This document shows positions 8,982-16,882 of a stretch of DNA of 41,254 bases, piece after piece; within the stretch, counting starts at the first letter, position 1, and every line of letters begins with the position of its first letter. The notes under the pieces were generated by a model, which did no database searches, was not told the DNA's origin, and saw only the letters and a program-made list of their open reading frames with translations. Source of the stretch: Casimicrobiaceae bacterium (GTDB taxonomy: Bacteria > Pseudomonadota > Gammaproteobacteria > Burkholderiales > Casimicrobiaceae); the NCBI GenBank assembly GCA_025056355.1, contig JANWWI010000017.1, positions 1 to 41,254 of the forward strand, read 5' to 3'. A program made the position numbers and the translations under genes.

Positions 8982-9458
8982 ATGCGTCTCAACACCATTG
9001 CGCCTGCCGAAGGTTCGCGCAGACCTCGACGCCGCGTGGGCCGCGGAGTCGGCAGTGGTCTTGGCAAGACCGCCGGTCGCGGGCACAAGGGGCAAAAAGC
9101 CCGCGCCGGTGGCTTTCACAAAATCGGCTTTGAAGGCGGGCAGATGCCCCTCCACCGGCGCCTTCCGAAGCGTGGTTTCACGTCGATTTGGCGCGACTTG
9201 CGAGCCGAAATCACCGTCGGCCGGCTGGCCAAGCTCGGCTTGAGTGAAATCGATCCGCTCGCGCTAAAACGCGCCGGTGCGATCCGTAGCGACGCGCGGC
9301 TGGTCAAGCTCATCGCCGGCGGAGTGATCAACACGCCCGTGATCGTGCGTGGCATGTTCGTTTCCGCCGGTGCGAAAGCGGCGATCGAGGCCGCGGGTGG
9401 GCGCATTGAGCTTCCCAACGTCCAGACGCTGCGTCGTCTACCGAAGAAGAGCGCGTAG
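8982..9458 (+). CDS. rplO: 50S ribosomal protein L15
   Basis: L15 is a late 50S assembly protein. The 158-aa product is a little longer than the common 144-150 aa. It starts [22 protein letters not shown], continues with the glycine and basic-rich [18 protein letters not shown] and [17 protein letters not shown], and has the C-terminal [14 protein letters not shown] helix region. It precedes secY by 24 bp. Confidence 0.96.
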   Translation: MRLNTIAPAEGSRRPRRRVGRGVGSGLGKTAGRGHKGQKARAGGFHKIGFEGGQMPLHRRLPKRGFTSIWRDLRAEITVGRLAKLGLSEIDPLALKRAGAIRSDARLVKLIAGGVINTPVIVRGMFVSAGAKAAIEAAGGRIELPNVQTLRRLPKKSA

Positions 9459-9482
9459 CAGCGAGACGAAAGGAGAAAGCCC

Positions 9483-10799
9483 GTGGCGTTCAACCCCGCA
9501 GCCAAAGCAGGCGGCAAGTATGGCGACTTGAGGCGTCGCCTCTTGTTCTTGCTTGGCGCGTTGATCGTCTACCGGATTGGTACGCACGTGCCAGTGCCTG
9601 GCATCAATGCTGCCGTGCTTGAGGAGCTGTTCCGCTCTCAGCAAGGCGGCATTCTCGGAATGTTCAACGTCTTTTCCGGCGGGGCGCTCGAGCGTTTTTC
9701 AGTCTTCGCGCTTGGGATCATGCCCTACATCTCCGCCTCGATCATCATGCAAATGGCCACCTTTGTTGTGCCGAGTCTCGAGGCGCTCAAGAAAGAGGGT
9801 GAGGCCGGGCGGAGAAAGATCACGCAGTACACGCGCTACGGGACTCTGCTGCTTGCGACGTTTCAAGCGATTGGCATTTCGATCGCGCTCGAGAGTCAGC
9901 AAGGTCTGGTGCTTGATCCGGGTCTACTGTTTCGCTTTACCACCGTGGTGACGCTCGTCACGGGCACGATGTTTCTCATGTGGCTGGGCGAACAGATTAC
10001 CGAGCGCGGACTTGGCAACGGCATTTCCATTCTGATCTTTGCCGGCATTGTGGCCGGGCTGCCCTCGGCGATCAAGAACACGCTTGAACTGCAAGCTTCG
10101 GGCAATTTGCAAATCCTTCAGCTGCTGTTTTTGCTTGCGCTCGTGGTGGTCGTGACCGGCGCCGTCGTGTTCTTCGAGCGGGCGTTGCGCAAGGTGCTCG
10201 TCAACTATGCGAAGCGGCAGGTCGGCAACCGGGTGTTTGGCGGACAGAGCTCGCATCTGCCGCTCAAGCTCAATATGGCTGGGGTGATTCCGCCGATCTT
10301 TGCTTCGTCGATTATTTTGTTCATCCCCACCATCTTGGGCTTCATGGGGCCCGGCGCCGGGCCGAAGTGGATGCGCGATCTCGCCGCGATCCTCGCACCG
10401 GGGCAACCGATCTATATGATCGCGTATGCCGCTTTGATCGTTTTCTTTTGTTTTTTCTACACCGCTATTCAGTACAACCCGAAGGAGACGGCCGATAACT
10501 TGAAGAAAAGTGGCGCTTTCATTCCGGGCTATCGGCCGGGCGAGCAAACGGCGCGATACCTCGAAAAGATCACCACGCGCCTCACGCTGCTCGGGTCGAT
10601 CTACGTCACGGTCGTGTGCCTCATTCCGGAGTTTTTGATCAGCGCTTGGAACGTGCAGTTTTACTTCGGTGGCACGTCCTTGCTGATTGTCGTCGTCGTG
10701 ACGATGGACTTCATGACCCAGGTACAGGCCTATCTGATGTCGCAGCAGTACGACTCGTTGCTCCGGAAGGCCAATCTGAAAGGCAGTCTCAAGGTCTAG
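9483..10799 (+). CDS. secY: Preprotein translocase subunit SecY
   Basis: SecY forms the protein-conducting channel of the Sec translocon in the inner membrane, with SecE and SecG. The GTG start at 9483 follows AAAGGAGAAAG, and the 438-aa product has the family length. Visible signatures are the N-terminal [12 protein letters not shown] before the plug region, [32 protein letters not shown], and ENITTRLTL-like text near residue 360 (here [15 protein letters not shown]). Ten hydrophobic segments are apparent. As in most bacteria it sits at the end of the spc segment after rplO. Confidence 0.97.
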   Translation: MAFNPAAKAGGKYGDLRRRLLFLLGALIVYRIGTHVPVPGINAAVLEELFRSQQGGILGMFNVFSGGALERFSVFALGIMPYISASIIMQMATFVVPSLEALKKEGEAGRRKITQYTRYGTLLLATFQAIGISIALESQQGLVLDPGLLFRFTTVVTLVTGTMFLMWLGEQITERGLGNGISILIFAGIVAGLPSAIKNTLELQASGNLQILQLLFLLALVVVVTGAVVFFERALRKVLVNYAKRQVGNRVFGGQSSHLPLKLNMAGVIPPIFASSIILFIPTILGFMGPGAGPKWMRDLAAILAPGQPIYMIAYAALIVFFCFFYTAIQYNPKETADNLKKSGAFIPGYRPGEQTARYLEKITTRLTLLGSIYVTVVCLIPEFLISAWNVQFYFGGTSLLIVVVVTMDFMTQVQAYLMSQQYDSLLRKANLKGSLKV

Positions 10800-10801
10800 C
10801 C

Positions 10802-11020
10802 ATGGCCAAGGAAGACACCATTCAGATGCAAGGGGAAATTATCGAGACGTTGCCGAATGCCACGTTTCGTGTGAAGCTAGACAACGGACATGTGGTTCTA
10901 GGGCACATCTCCGGCAAGATGCGCATGAACTACATCAAGATTTTGCCGGGTGATCGGGTCACGGTGGAAATGACGCCGTACGACCTGTCGCGGGCAAGGA
11001 TCATCTTCCGAGCGAAATAA
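10802..11020 (+). CDS. infA: Translation initiation factor IF-1
   Basis: IF-1 occupies the 30S A site during initiation. The 72-aa OB-fold protein [20 protein letters not shown] has the family length, with [22 protein letters not shown] and the C-terminal [13 protein letters not shown]. It begins 2 bp after the secY stop. Placement between secY and rpmJ is seen in many bacteria, in contrast to E. coli, where infA is elsewhere. Some betaproteobacteria carry a second infA, which cannot be checked here. Confidence 0.97.
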   Translation: MAKEDTIQMQGEIIETLPNATFRVKLDNGHVVLGHISGKMRMNYIKILPGDRVTVEMTPYDLSRARIIFRAK

Positions 11021-11038
11021 GCACTATTGGAAGCACCT

Positions 11039-11152
11039 ATGAAAGTCAACCCATCGGTGAAAAAGATTTGCCGCAACTGCAAAATCATCCGGCGCAAGGG
11101 TGTGGTGCGCGTGATCTGTCGCGATCCGCGACACAAGCAGCGGCAAGGCTAA
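11039..11152 (+). CDS. rpmJ: 50S ribosomal protein L36 (zinc-binding form)
   Basis: A 37-aa protein identified by reading the frame directly. It begins [19 protein letters not shown] and ends RHKQRQG. Cys11, Cys14, Cys27 and His32 form the zinc ribbon of the C+ type L36. Many bacteria keep a zinc-free paralogue for zinc limitation; none is seen in the window. It lies between infA and rpsM as in most bacteria. Confidence 0.96.
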   Translation: MKVNPSVKKICRNCKIIRRKGVVRVICRDPRHKQRQG

Positions 11153-11170
11153 GCAGAAAGGGCCCAGCAC

Positions 11171-11536
11171 ATGGCACGAATTGCAGGGGTCAATATCCCG
11201 AATCACAAGCATGCGTGGATCGCATTGACCGCGATTTACGGTATCGGTCCGACGCGGGCGCGCAAGATCTGTGACGCGGCTGGGGTGCCGCAGACGAAGA
11301 AAATCAAAGACCTCACCGACGGCGAACTGGATGCGCTGCGTGAGCAGGTTGCCAAGTACACGGTCGAGGGTGACCTGCGCCGCGAGGTGACGATGAGCAT
11401 CAAGCGGCTCGTCGACTTGGGGTGTTACCGCGGGGTTCGACATCGCAGGGGATTGCCGGTGCGCGGGCAGCGCACGCGCACCAATGCGCGCACGCGGAAA
11501 GGACCGCGCAGGGCGATTGCCGGCAAGAAGACTTGA
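11171..11536 (+). CDS. rpsM: 30S ribosomal protein S13
   Basis: S13 lies at the top of the 30S head and contacts P-site tRNA and L5. The 121-aa product begins [20 protein letters not shown] and contains the helix-two-turn-helix [17 protein letters not shown] and the basic tail [20 protein letters not shown]. Opens the alpha-type segment (rpsM-rpsK-rpsD-rpoA-rplQ). In E. coli, S4 represses at this start; no pseudoknot could be verified by eye here. Confidence 0.96.
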   Translation: MARIAGVNIPNHKHAWIALTAIYGIGPTRARKICDAAGVPQTKKIKDLTDGELDALREQVAKYTVEGDLRREVTMSIKRLVDLGCYRGVRHRRGLPVRGQRTRTNARTRKGPRRAIAGKKT

Positions 11537-11547
11537 GGTAGATCAGC

Positions 11548-11955
11548 ATGGCTCAAGCATCGGCCAAGACCACAGCGGCGGCACGCGCGCGCAAGCGCAT
11601 CCGGAAAAGCGTTTCCGAGGCGATTTGCCACGTGCACGCATCCTTCAACAACACGATCGTCACAATTACGGATCGGCAGGGCAACACGCTCGCCTGGGCA
11701 TCCGCAGGGAGCTCGGGATTCAAGGGTTCACGCAAGTCGACGCCGTTTGCAGCGCAAGTTGCCGCTGAAGCGGCCGGCCGAACGGCCATTGAATGCGGCG
11801 TCAAAAACGTCGAAGTGCAGATCAAGGGGCCTGGGCCGGGCCGCGAAAGTGCGGTGCGGGCGCTCAACGCACTCGGGCTCAAGATCACGAGTATTTCGGA
11901 TGTGACGCCGCTTCCGCACAACGGTTGTCGTCCGCCGAAGCGTCGACGCGTCTGA
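11548..11955 (+). CDS. rpsK: 30S ribosomal protein S11
   Basis: S11 is on the 30S platform near the E-site mRNA. The 135-aa product contains [39 protein letters not shown] and the C-terminal [20 protein letters not shown], the highly conserved end. The first 15 residues form a non-conserved alanine and lysine-rich extension. 11 bp after rpsM. Confidence 0.96.
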   Translation: MAQASAKTTAAARARKRIRKSVSEAICHVHASFNNTIVTITDRQGNTLAWASAGSSGFKGSRKSTPFAAQVAAEAAGRTAIECGVKNVEVQIKGPGPGRESAVRALNALGLKITSISDVTPLPHNGCRPPKRRRV

Positions 11956-11980
11956 TTCGAGGGATGTGAGGAATACAGAT

Positions 11981-12604
11981 ATGGCTCGTTATACCGGCCC
12001 GCGCTGCAAACTATCTCGACGTGAAGGCACGGACCTCTTTCTAAAAAGCGCGCGTCGTGCGCTCGACAGCAAGTGCAAACTCGCTGCGCCGCCTGGTCAG
12101 CACGGCGCCAAAAGCGGGCAGCGGACATCGGACTATGGCTTGCAACTGCGCGAGAAGCAGAAACTGCGCCGTATCTATGGGGTCCTTGAGCGCCAATTCC
12201 GTCGCATCTTTGCGGAGGCTGCGCGACGGAAGGGCTCGACCGGTGAGAACCTGCTCAAGCTGCTTGAGTCGAGGCTTGACAACGTGGTCTATCGCATGGG
12301 CTTTGGTTCGACGCGCGCTGAGGCGCGGCAACTCGTCAGCCACAAGGCCATCATGGTCAACGGCCGCGTCTGCAATATTCCTTCAGCGATCGTGCCGCCG
12401 AATGCGGAGGTGGCTGTCGTTGAGAAAGCGCGAAATCAAGCGCGCATCGTCGAAGCGTTGGCGCTGGCCGAGCGTATCGGTTTCCCGGGCTGGGTTGAGG
12501 TGAACCCGAAAGAAATGAAGGGCATCTTCAAACACGCGCCCGATCGAACGGAATTTGCCTCCGACATCAACGAGAGCCTCGTGGTCGAGCTCTACTCGAA
12601 GTAA
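11981..12604 (+). CDS. rpsD: 30S ribosomal protein S4
   Basis: S4 nucleates 30S body assembly and is the alpha operon repressor in E. coli. I use ATG 11981 ([20 protein letters not shown]), not an upstream in-frame ATG at 11966. The 207-aa product carries [19 protein letters not shown], the S4 RNA-binding domain [20 protein letters not shown], and ends [12 protein letters not shown]. Only two cysteines lie near the N terminus, so this is not the four-cysteine zinc form. Confidence 0.96.
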   Translation: MARYTGPRCKLSRREGTDLFLKSARRALDSKCKLAAPPGQHGAKSGQRTSDYGLQLREKQKLRRIYGVLERQFRRIFAEAARRKGSTGENLLKLLESRLDNVVYRMGFGSTRAEARQLVSHKAIMVNGRVCNIPSAIVPPNAEVAVVEKARNQARIVEALALAERIGFPGWVEVNPKEMKGIFKHAPDRTEFASDINESLVVELYSK

Positions 12605-12638
12605 TTGCTTGTTGGAATCGGCAAAGAAGAGGGACCTC

Positions 12639-13628
12639 ATGCAGAGCAGTGCTTTCCTCAAACCCCGTACCATCGAGGTACACGCCAAGAGTCCATTTGC
12701 CGCGCGTGTTGTCATGGAGCCGTTCGAGCGCGGTTACGGGCACACGCTTGGCAATGCGTTGCGCCGCGTTCTGCTGTCCTCGATGCCGGGCTACGCGCCC
12801 ACGGAGGTCACGATTGCCGGCGTCGTTCACGAGTATTCGACGCTCGAGGGCGTGCAGGAAGATGTCGTCGAACTGCTGCTCAATCTCAAAGGCGTTGTTG
12901 TCAAGCTTCACAACCGAGAAAGTGCCACGCTTGTCTTGCGCAAGTCGGGTGCCGGTCCCGTCACCGCGGGTGACATCGAGGTGTCCCACGACGTGGAAAT
13001 CATCAATCCCGAGCATGTCATCGCCAACCTCACCACGGGTGGCAAGCTCGAGATGGAAATCAAGGTTGAGCGCGGCCGCGGCTACGTGCCGGCCACCATG
13101 CGCGCAGCTGCTACGCATGGCGGGCAGCGCAAAGTCGGCTCAATCCTGCTGGATGCCTCGTTTAGCCCGGTCAAGCGGGTGAGTTATACGGTCGAATCGG
13201 CGCGAGTCGAGCAGCGCACAGATCTGGACAAGCTCGTTCTCGATATCGAGACGAACGGTGCGATCGACCCGGAAGGCGCTGTACGCTACGCGGCCAGTAT
13301 CCTGGTTGATCAGCTGTCGGTTTTTGCCGATTTGAAGGGCACCGACATGCCGGCGCTTGAACGGGCGGTAGCGTCGTTCGATCCGGTCCTGCTCAAGCCG
13401 ATCGACGATCTCGAGTTGACCGTTCGGTCGGCGAATTGCCTCAAAGCAGAGAACATTCATTACATCGGCGATCTGGTCCAGCGGACCGAAACGGAATTGC
13501 TCAAGACGCCGAACCTCGGCCGCAAGTCGCTCAACGAGATCAAGGAGGTGCTTGCGCAGCGAGGCTTGTCGCTCGGCACCAAGCTCGACAACTGGCCGCC
13601 GCCGCACCTCAAAGGGCATGGCGCTTGA
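12639..13628 (+). CDS. rpoA: DNA-directed RNA polymerase subunit alpha
   Basis: RpoA dimerises to nucleate RNA polymerase assembly and binds UP elements and activators through its C-terminal domain. ATG 12639 follows AAGAGGG and gives a 329-aa protein, the E. coli length. The N-terminal domain has [20 protein letters not shown] (dimerisation) and the C-terminal domain has [20 protein letters not shown] and [16 protein letters not shown], which include the DNA-contacting residues. An open frame extends upstream to 12555 within rpsD. Confidence 0.97.
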   Translation: MQSSAFLKPRTIEVHAKSPFAARVVMEPFERGYGHTLGNALRRVLLSSMPGYAPTEVTIAGVVHEYSTLEGVQEDVVELLLNLKGVVVKLHNRESATLVLRKSGAGPVTAGDIEVSHDVEIINPEHVIANLTTGGKLEMEIKVERGRGYVPATMRAAATHGGQRKVGSILLDASFSPVKRVSYTVESARVEQRTDLDKLVLDIETNGAIDPEGAVRYAASILVDQLSVFADLKGTDMPALERAVASFDPVLLKPIDDLELTVRSANCLKAENIHYIGDLVQRTETELLKTPNLGRKSLNEIKEVLAQRGLSLGTKLDNWPPPHLKGHGA

Positions 13629-13648
13629 GAACACGGAGGGGGTAAAGC

Positions 13649-14059
13649 ATGCGTCACGGAAACGGACTCCGCAAACTCAATCGCACCAGTGCGCACCGTA
13701 AAGCGCTACTGCGCAATCTCTCGTGCGCACTTTTGCGTTACGAAACGATTTGTACGACGCTGCCGAAGGCGAAGGAATTGCGCCGAATGGTCGAACCGAT
13801 CATCACGCTGGGCAAGACGCCGACCTTGGCTAACCGCCGGCTTGCCTTTGACCGGTTGCGCGATCGCGAGCTGGTCAGCAAAGTGTTCAACGTGCTCGGT
13901 CCGCGCTATGCGAACCGGCCTGGGGGTTACGTCAGTATCCTGAAATATGGCTTTCGGCAGGGCGACAAGGCGCCGATGGCGCTGGTCCGCTTGATGGATC
14001 AGCCGAAACCGACCCCGGCCGAGAAGGAGCTCTCAGGCGCCGAGACGAGCAATCAATAA
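13649..14059 (+). CDS. rplQ: 50S ribosomal protein L17
   Basis: L17 is near the exit tunnel. The 136-aa product begins [20 protein letters not shown] and contains [20 protein letters not shown] and a glycine-proline segment [16 protein letters not shown], all typical. It is slightly longer than the common 127-131 aa because of a non-conserved C-terminal tail. Last gene of the superoperon, 23 bp before the terminator stem. Confidence 0.96.
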   Translation: MRHGNGLRKLNRTSAHRKALLRNLSCALLRYETICTTLPKAKELRRMVEPIITLGKTPTLANRRLAFDRLRDRELVSKVFNVLGPRYANRPGGYVSILKYGFRQGDKAPMALVRLMDQPKPTPAEKELSGAETSNQ

Positions 14060-14082
14060 AGGCGTCGCTTTGCGTTTGCGAG

Positions 14083-14110
14083 AAAAACGGGGCTGACGGG
14101 CCCCGTTTTT
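14083..14110 (+). terminator. Intrinsic terminator of the ribosomal superoperon
   Basis: AAAAACGGGGC (14083-14093) pairs perfectly with GCCCCGTTTTT (14100-14110) around the 6-base loop TGACGG, a GC-rich stem running into five T. It lies 23 bp after the rplQ stop. The A/T symmetry means it could also stop transcription arriving from the minus-strand gene at 14278. Confidence 0.9.
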
Positions 14111-14277
14111 CTTCGCGTCGAGACATTCGGCAAAAGCCGGCCGAGTCGGACCGACTCACTGAGGAGTGGCTTGAGCCGCAGGCAGTCAGCTCAACGCGTG
14201 CAGGTCTCAGGCCTCCCCTAGCGTGATCGAGCCCTTGCGAGCCAAGGTTCTCGGCGGCGGTCGTTACGGTGGGCCAT

Positions 14278-14538
14278 TCAAGTGCTGGGCGGCGACTTCT
14301 TGGTGAGCAGGCTATAGATCCAGACCACCACCACGGCGCCAATGATCGAGGCGATCCAGTTTGTGCCCGACTGCGCGGACAGCACCCCTAAGGCTTGACC
14401 GCCGAACGTACCCACTAGGGAGCCGACGCAGCCCAGTGCCGCGGTCATCAAAATGCCGCCGCCTTGCTTACCGGGGACAATGAGTTTTGCGAGCGCCCCG
14501 ACGATGAGTCCGACGAGCGCGAATTTGATCAGTTCCAT
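14278..14538 (-). CDS. GlsB/YeaQ/YmgE family membrane protein
   Basis: An 86-aa protein made almost entirely of three hydrophobic segments: residues 5-20 (FALVGLIVGALAKLIV), 28-50, and 60-78. The glycine-rich pattern GLIVGALAKLIVPGKQGGG is the signature of the transglycosylase-associated GlsB/YeaQ/YmgE family, inner-membrane proteins often linked to envelope or general stress; the biochemical role is unknown. Start ATG 14538 is preceded by a strong TGGAGG site on the minus strand; the longer frame to 14661 lacks family similarity. Confidence 0.85.
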   Translation of the reverse strand: MELIKFALVGLIVGALAKLIVPGKQGGGILMTAALGCVGSLVGTFGGQALGVLSAQSGTNWIASIIGAVVVVWIYSLLTKKSPPST

Positions 14539-14558
14539 GGTCAGCCTCCAGGGATAAT

Positions 14559-14576
14559 GTGACCAGTACTGTACAC
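14559..14576. promoter_or_regulatory. Operator-like dyad between the glsB-type gene and the DUF4126 gene
   Basis: The 18-bp sequence GTGACCAGTACTGTACAC has a perfect 8-bp core palindrome CAGTACTG flanked by GTG and CAC at equal distance, so 7 of 9 base-pair positions are symmetric. It lies 20 bp upstream of the minus-strand glsB-type start. A dyad of this length in a divergent gap suggests a dimeric repressor or activator site; the regulator is unknown. Confidence 0.35.
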
Positions 14577-14640
14577 GAATTAGGGTTATCCCGCTCAACG
14601 AGCATGGTCCGGTCCCAGTTTGAGGAGGCGAGGTCGCTGT

Positions 14641-15267
14641 ATGGAGTGGTTTCAGCAGCATCTGGCGGAGCTCGCGATGGCGCTTGCGATGGCTTGGGGT
14701 GCCGGCCTTCGCTTGTATCTCGTGGTCTTCGTGGTGGGCTTGCTCGGGCGGCTTGGCTATATCGCATTACCCGAGACGCTGGCGATCCTCGCCAACCCCG
14801 TGGTTCTCGCCGCGGCAGGTTTCATGACCGTGGTCGAATTTCTCGCGGACAAGGTCCCGTGGGTCGATTCGCTCTGGGATGCTGTGCACACATTTCTGCG
14901 CATCCCAGCAGGCGCGGCGCTTGCAGCCGGCATGCTTGGGGATTCGGGCGAAGGGGTTGCAATGGCAGCAGCGCTCATTGGAGGCACGCTTGCTGCGGGG
15001 ACTCATCTCGGCAAGGCCGGCACGCGTGCGACCGTAAACACTTCGCCGGAACCGGTCTCAAACGTCACGCTCTCAGTCGTCGAAGACTCCCTCGTCGTGG
15101 GGGGGCTTACGCTGGCGATCGCCTATCCGCTCCTCTTCCTCGGGCTGCTCGCACTCTTTGTGCTGGGGCTTGTGCTGCTTTTTCGCCTGCTGATCCGTGG
15201 GGTAAGGGCTCTCGTGGCGCGGCTTTTTCGGCCCGGTTCACAGCCGAGCGCGCCGATGTCGCACTAA
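14641..15267 (+). CDS. DUF4126 family integral membrane protein
   Basis: A 208-aa protein with about six hydrophobic segments. The N-terminal LAMALAMAWGAGLRLYLVVFVVGLLG and the following FMTVVEFLADKVPWVDSLWDAVHTFLRIPAG resemble the DUF4126 family, whose function is not known. An alanine-glycine segment (LAAGMLGDSGEGVAMAAALI) and a C-terminal hydrophobic hairpin follow. Start ATG 14641 is preceded by GAGGAGG; the longer frame from 14620 has no better site. It is followed 96 bp later by the HAD-UbiA gene in the same direction. Confidence 0.8.
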   Translation: MEWFQQHLAELAMALAMAWGAGLRLYLVVFVVGLLGRLGYIALPETLAILANPVVLAAAGFMTVVEFLADKVPWVDSLWDAVHTFLRIPAGAALAAGMLGDSGEGVAMAAALIGGTLAAGTHLGKAGTRATVNTSPEPVSNVTLSVVEDSLVVGGLTLAIAYPLLFLGLLALFVLGLVLLFRLLIRGVRALVARLFRPGSQPSAPMSH

Positions 15268-15363
15268 AGCCGGGTCGCGGCCGCATGCTCCGAGCGCGTG
15301 GCGCTCGGGGCGGATTTGACTGTTCGGCAACTTCCCATCCGGCCGACTGAGAGGGGCGGCTTG

Positions 15364-16860
15364 ATGGCGCTTAGCTCCGGCCTTGCGACGCCCGAGCCAC
15401 CGCGCAAGGCGCATGGACCCGAGGTGCCGCTCTGCCTCGATCTGGATGGCACGCTTTGCCGAGGCGATCTGCTCGAAGAGTCATTCGCGCGCCTCCTCGT
15501 GACGCGCCCGTGGCGGGCACTGCTGGCGCTTTTTGCGCTCAGGCGAGGTCGCGCCGCTTTCAAAGCCGAGCTCGCGCGCACGATCGCAGGCGAAGCCTTC
15601 GAACCGGTCTTTCGGCCCGAGGTGCTCGCACTGATCGAGGCGGTACGACGCGATGAGCCATCTCGACCGGTGATTCTCGTCACGGCCGCCGACCAGTCGC
15701 TCGCCGAAATCGTTGCCCGGCGTCTCCCGCAGCGCATCGATGCCGTCGTGGCCTCAGACGGGCAGGTCAATCTGAAGGGTGAGGCCAAAGCAGCAAGGCT
15801 CGTCGAGCGCTATGGTCATGCCGGCTTTGACTACGTCGGCGATTCGTTGGCCGATCTGCCGGTCTGGATGGCTGCGCGACAAGCATTCGTGGTGGCTCCC
15901 ACGGCGCGGTTGCGTGCCCGGCTCGCCGAACGGGGGCTTGTCTATCGCACCGTGGCGAGACGGCCCGACCTCGTCGAACGGCTCACCCTGTGGCTGCGCG
16001 CGCTGCGGCCTCGGCAGTGGGCGAAGAACCTGCTCGTGTTTCTTGCGCCGCTCGCGGCGTTCGCGTTGGGCGATCCTGCCATCTGGCCGCCGTTGTTACT
16101 GACCGCGGTGGCGTTCTCGGCGCTTGCCTCGGCCGTCTACCTCGTCAACGACGTGGCGGATCTGGCCGCTGACCGAACCCATCCGCGTAAGCGACAGCGC
16201 CCCATTGCGGCAGGGTTCATCTCGCCGGCTCGCGCGCTTACAGTGGCCTTCATCCTTGCCGGGATCGGGCTTGCCGTGCTCGGTCAAATCGCCGTCGGAC
16301 TGCTTGCGCTCGGTTTGGGCTACCTCGTGAGTTGTTTTTTCTACAACGCGCTTTTCAAGCACCGACGCTGGTGGGACATCGCGGTGCTTGCCGGGCTCTA
16401 CGACGTGCGAGTGATTGCGGGTGCATGGGCGAGCGCGGTGCCGCTGTCGGCTTGGTTGACCGTGTTTGCCACGGCGAGCTTTGTTTCCCTTGCCGCCCTC
16501 AAGCGCGCGCTCGAACTCGGCGTACGCCGTCGTTCAAACGGTGAAGATGCCCGTGCCCGCGACTATCGGCAGGGCGATCATCGGCGCATCACCGGGGTTG
16601 GTCTGACCAGTGCCGTGATTGCGGTGGTGACCCTGGCTATCTATGCGATCGAGCAAGCCGCACAGGCGGGCTATCGCGCGCCCCCCTGGCTGCTCTTGAT
16701 GGCCCTTGCGGTTGCTTTGACATTCGCTCGTATTTGGTGGCGGGCGATGCCCGGGCAGCACACAAGCGACGAAGACGATCCGATCCGGCACACGGCTACC
16801 GATCCTTATGCCTGGCTTACCTTCGCGCTGGGGGTCAGCGCGTGGCTACTCGCGAGGTAG
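15364..16860 (+). CDS. HAD hydrolase - UbiA prenyltransferase fusion protein
   Basis: A 498-aa two-domain protein. Residues 20-200 are a HAD-like phosphatase domain: DLDGT with nucleophile Asp26 and acid Asp28, then VTAAD near 107 and the metal motif GDSLAD at 159-164. Residues 205-498 are a UbiA-type polytopic prenyltransferase with NDVADLAADRTHPRKRQRP (262-280), the first Asp-rich motif, and YDVRVIAGA (346-354), the second. The first motif resembles the decaprenyl-phosphate phosphoribosyltransferase-like branch of UbiA. The substrate is unknown; the fusion suggests prenyl-sugar phosphate transfer followed by dephosphorylation. Start is uncertain: ATG 15364 has GAGGGGCGG upstream; GTG 15298 is an alternative. 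Confidence 0.85.
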   Translation: MALSSGLATPEPPRKAHGPEVPLCLDLDGTLCRGDLLEESFARLLVTRPWRALLALFALRRGRAAFKAELARTIAGEAFEPVFRPEVLALIEAVRRDEPSRPVILVTAADQSLAEIVARRLPQRIDAVVASDGQVNLKGEAKAARLVERYGHAGFDYVGDSLADLPVWMAARQAFVVAPTARLRARLAERGLVYRTVARRPDLVERLTLWLRALRPRQWAKNLLVFLAPLAAFALGDPAIWPPLLLTAVAFSALASAVYLVNDVADLAADRTHPRKRQRPIAAGFISPARALTVAFILAGIGLAVLGQIAVGLLALGLGYLVSCFFYNALFKHRRWWDIAVLAGLYDVRVIAGAWASAVPLSAWLTVFATASFVSLAALKRALELGVRRRSNGEDARARDYRQGDHRRITGVGLTSAVIAVVTLAIYAIEQAAQAGYRAPPWLLLMALAVALTFARIWWRAMPGQHTSDEDDPIRHTATDPYAWLTFALGVSAWLLAR

Positions 16861-16882
16861 CGAGGCGGGGCCTGACTGAGTC

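Noticed and set aside
14143-14157. GAGTCGG-A-CCGACTC inverted repeat after the superoperon terminator
   Set aside because: Perfect, but with a one-base centre and no T tract; no link to a gene start, so left unassigned.
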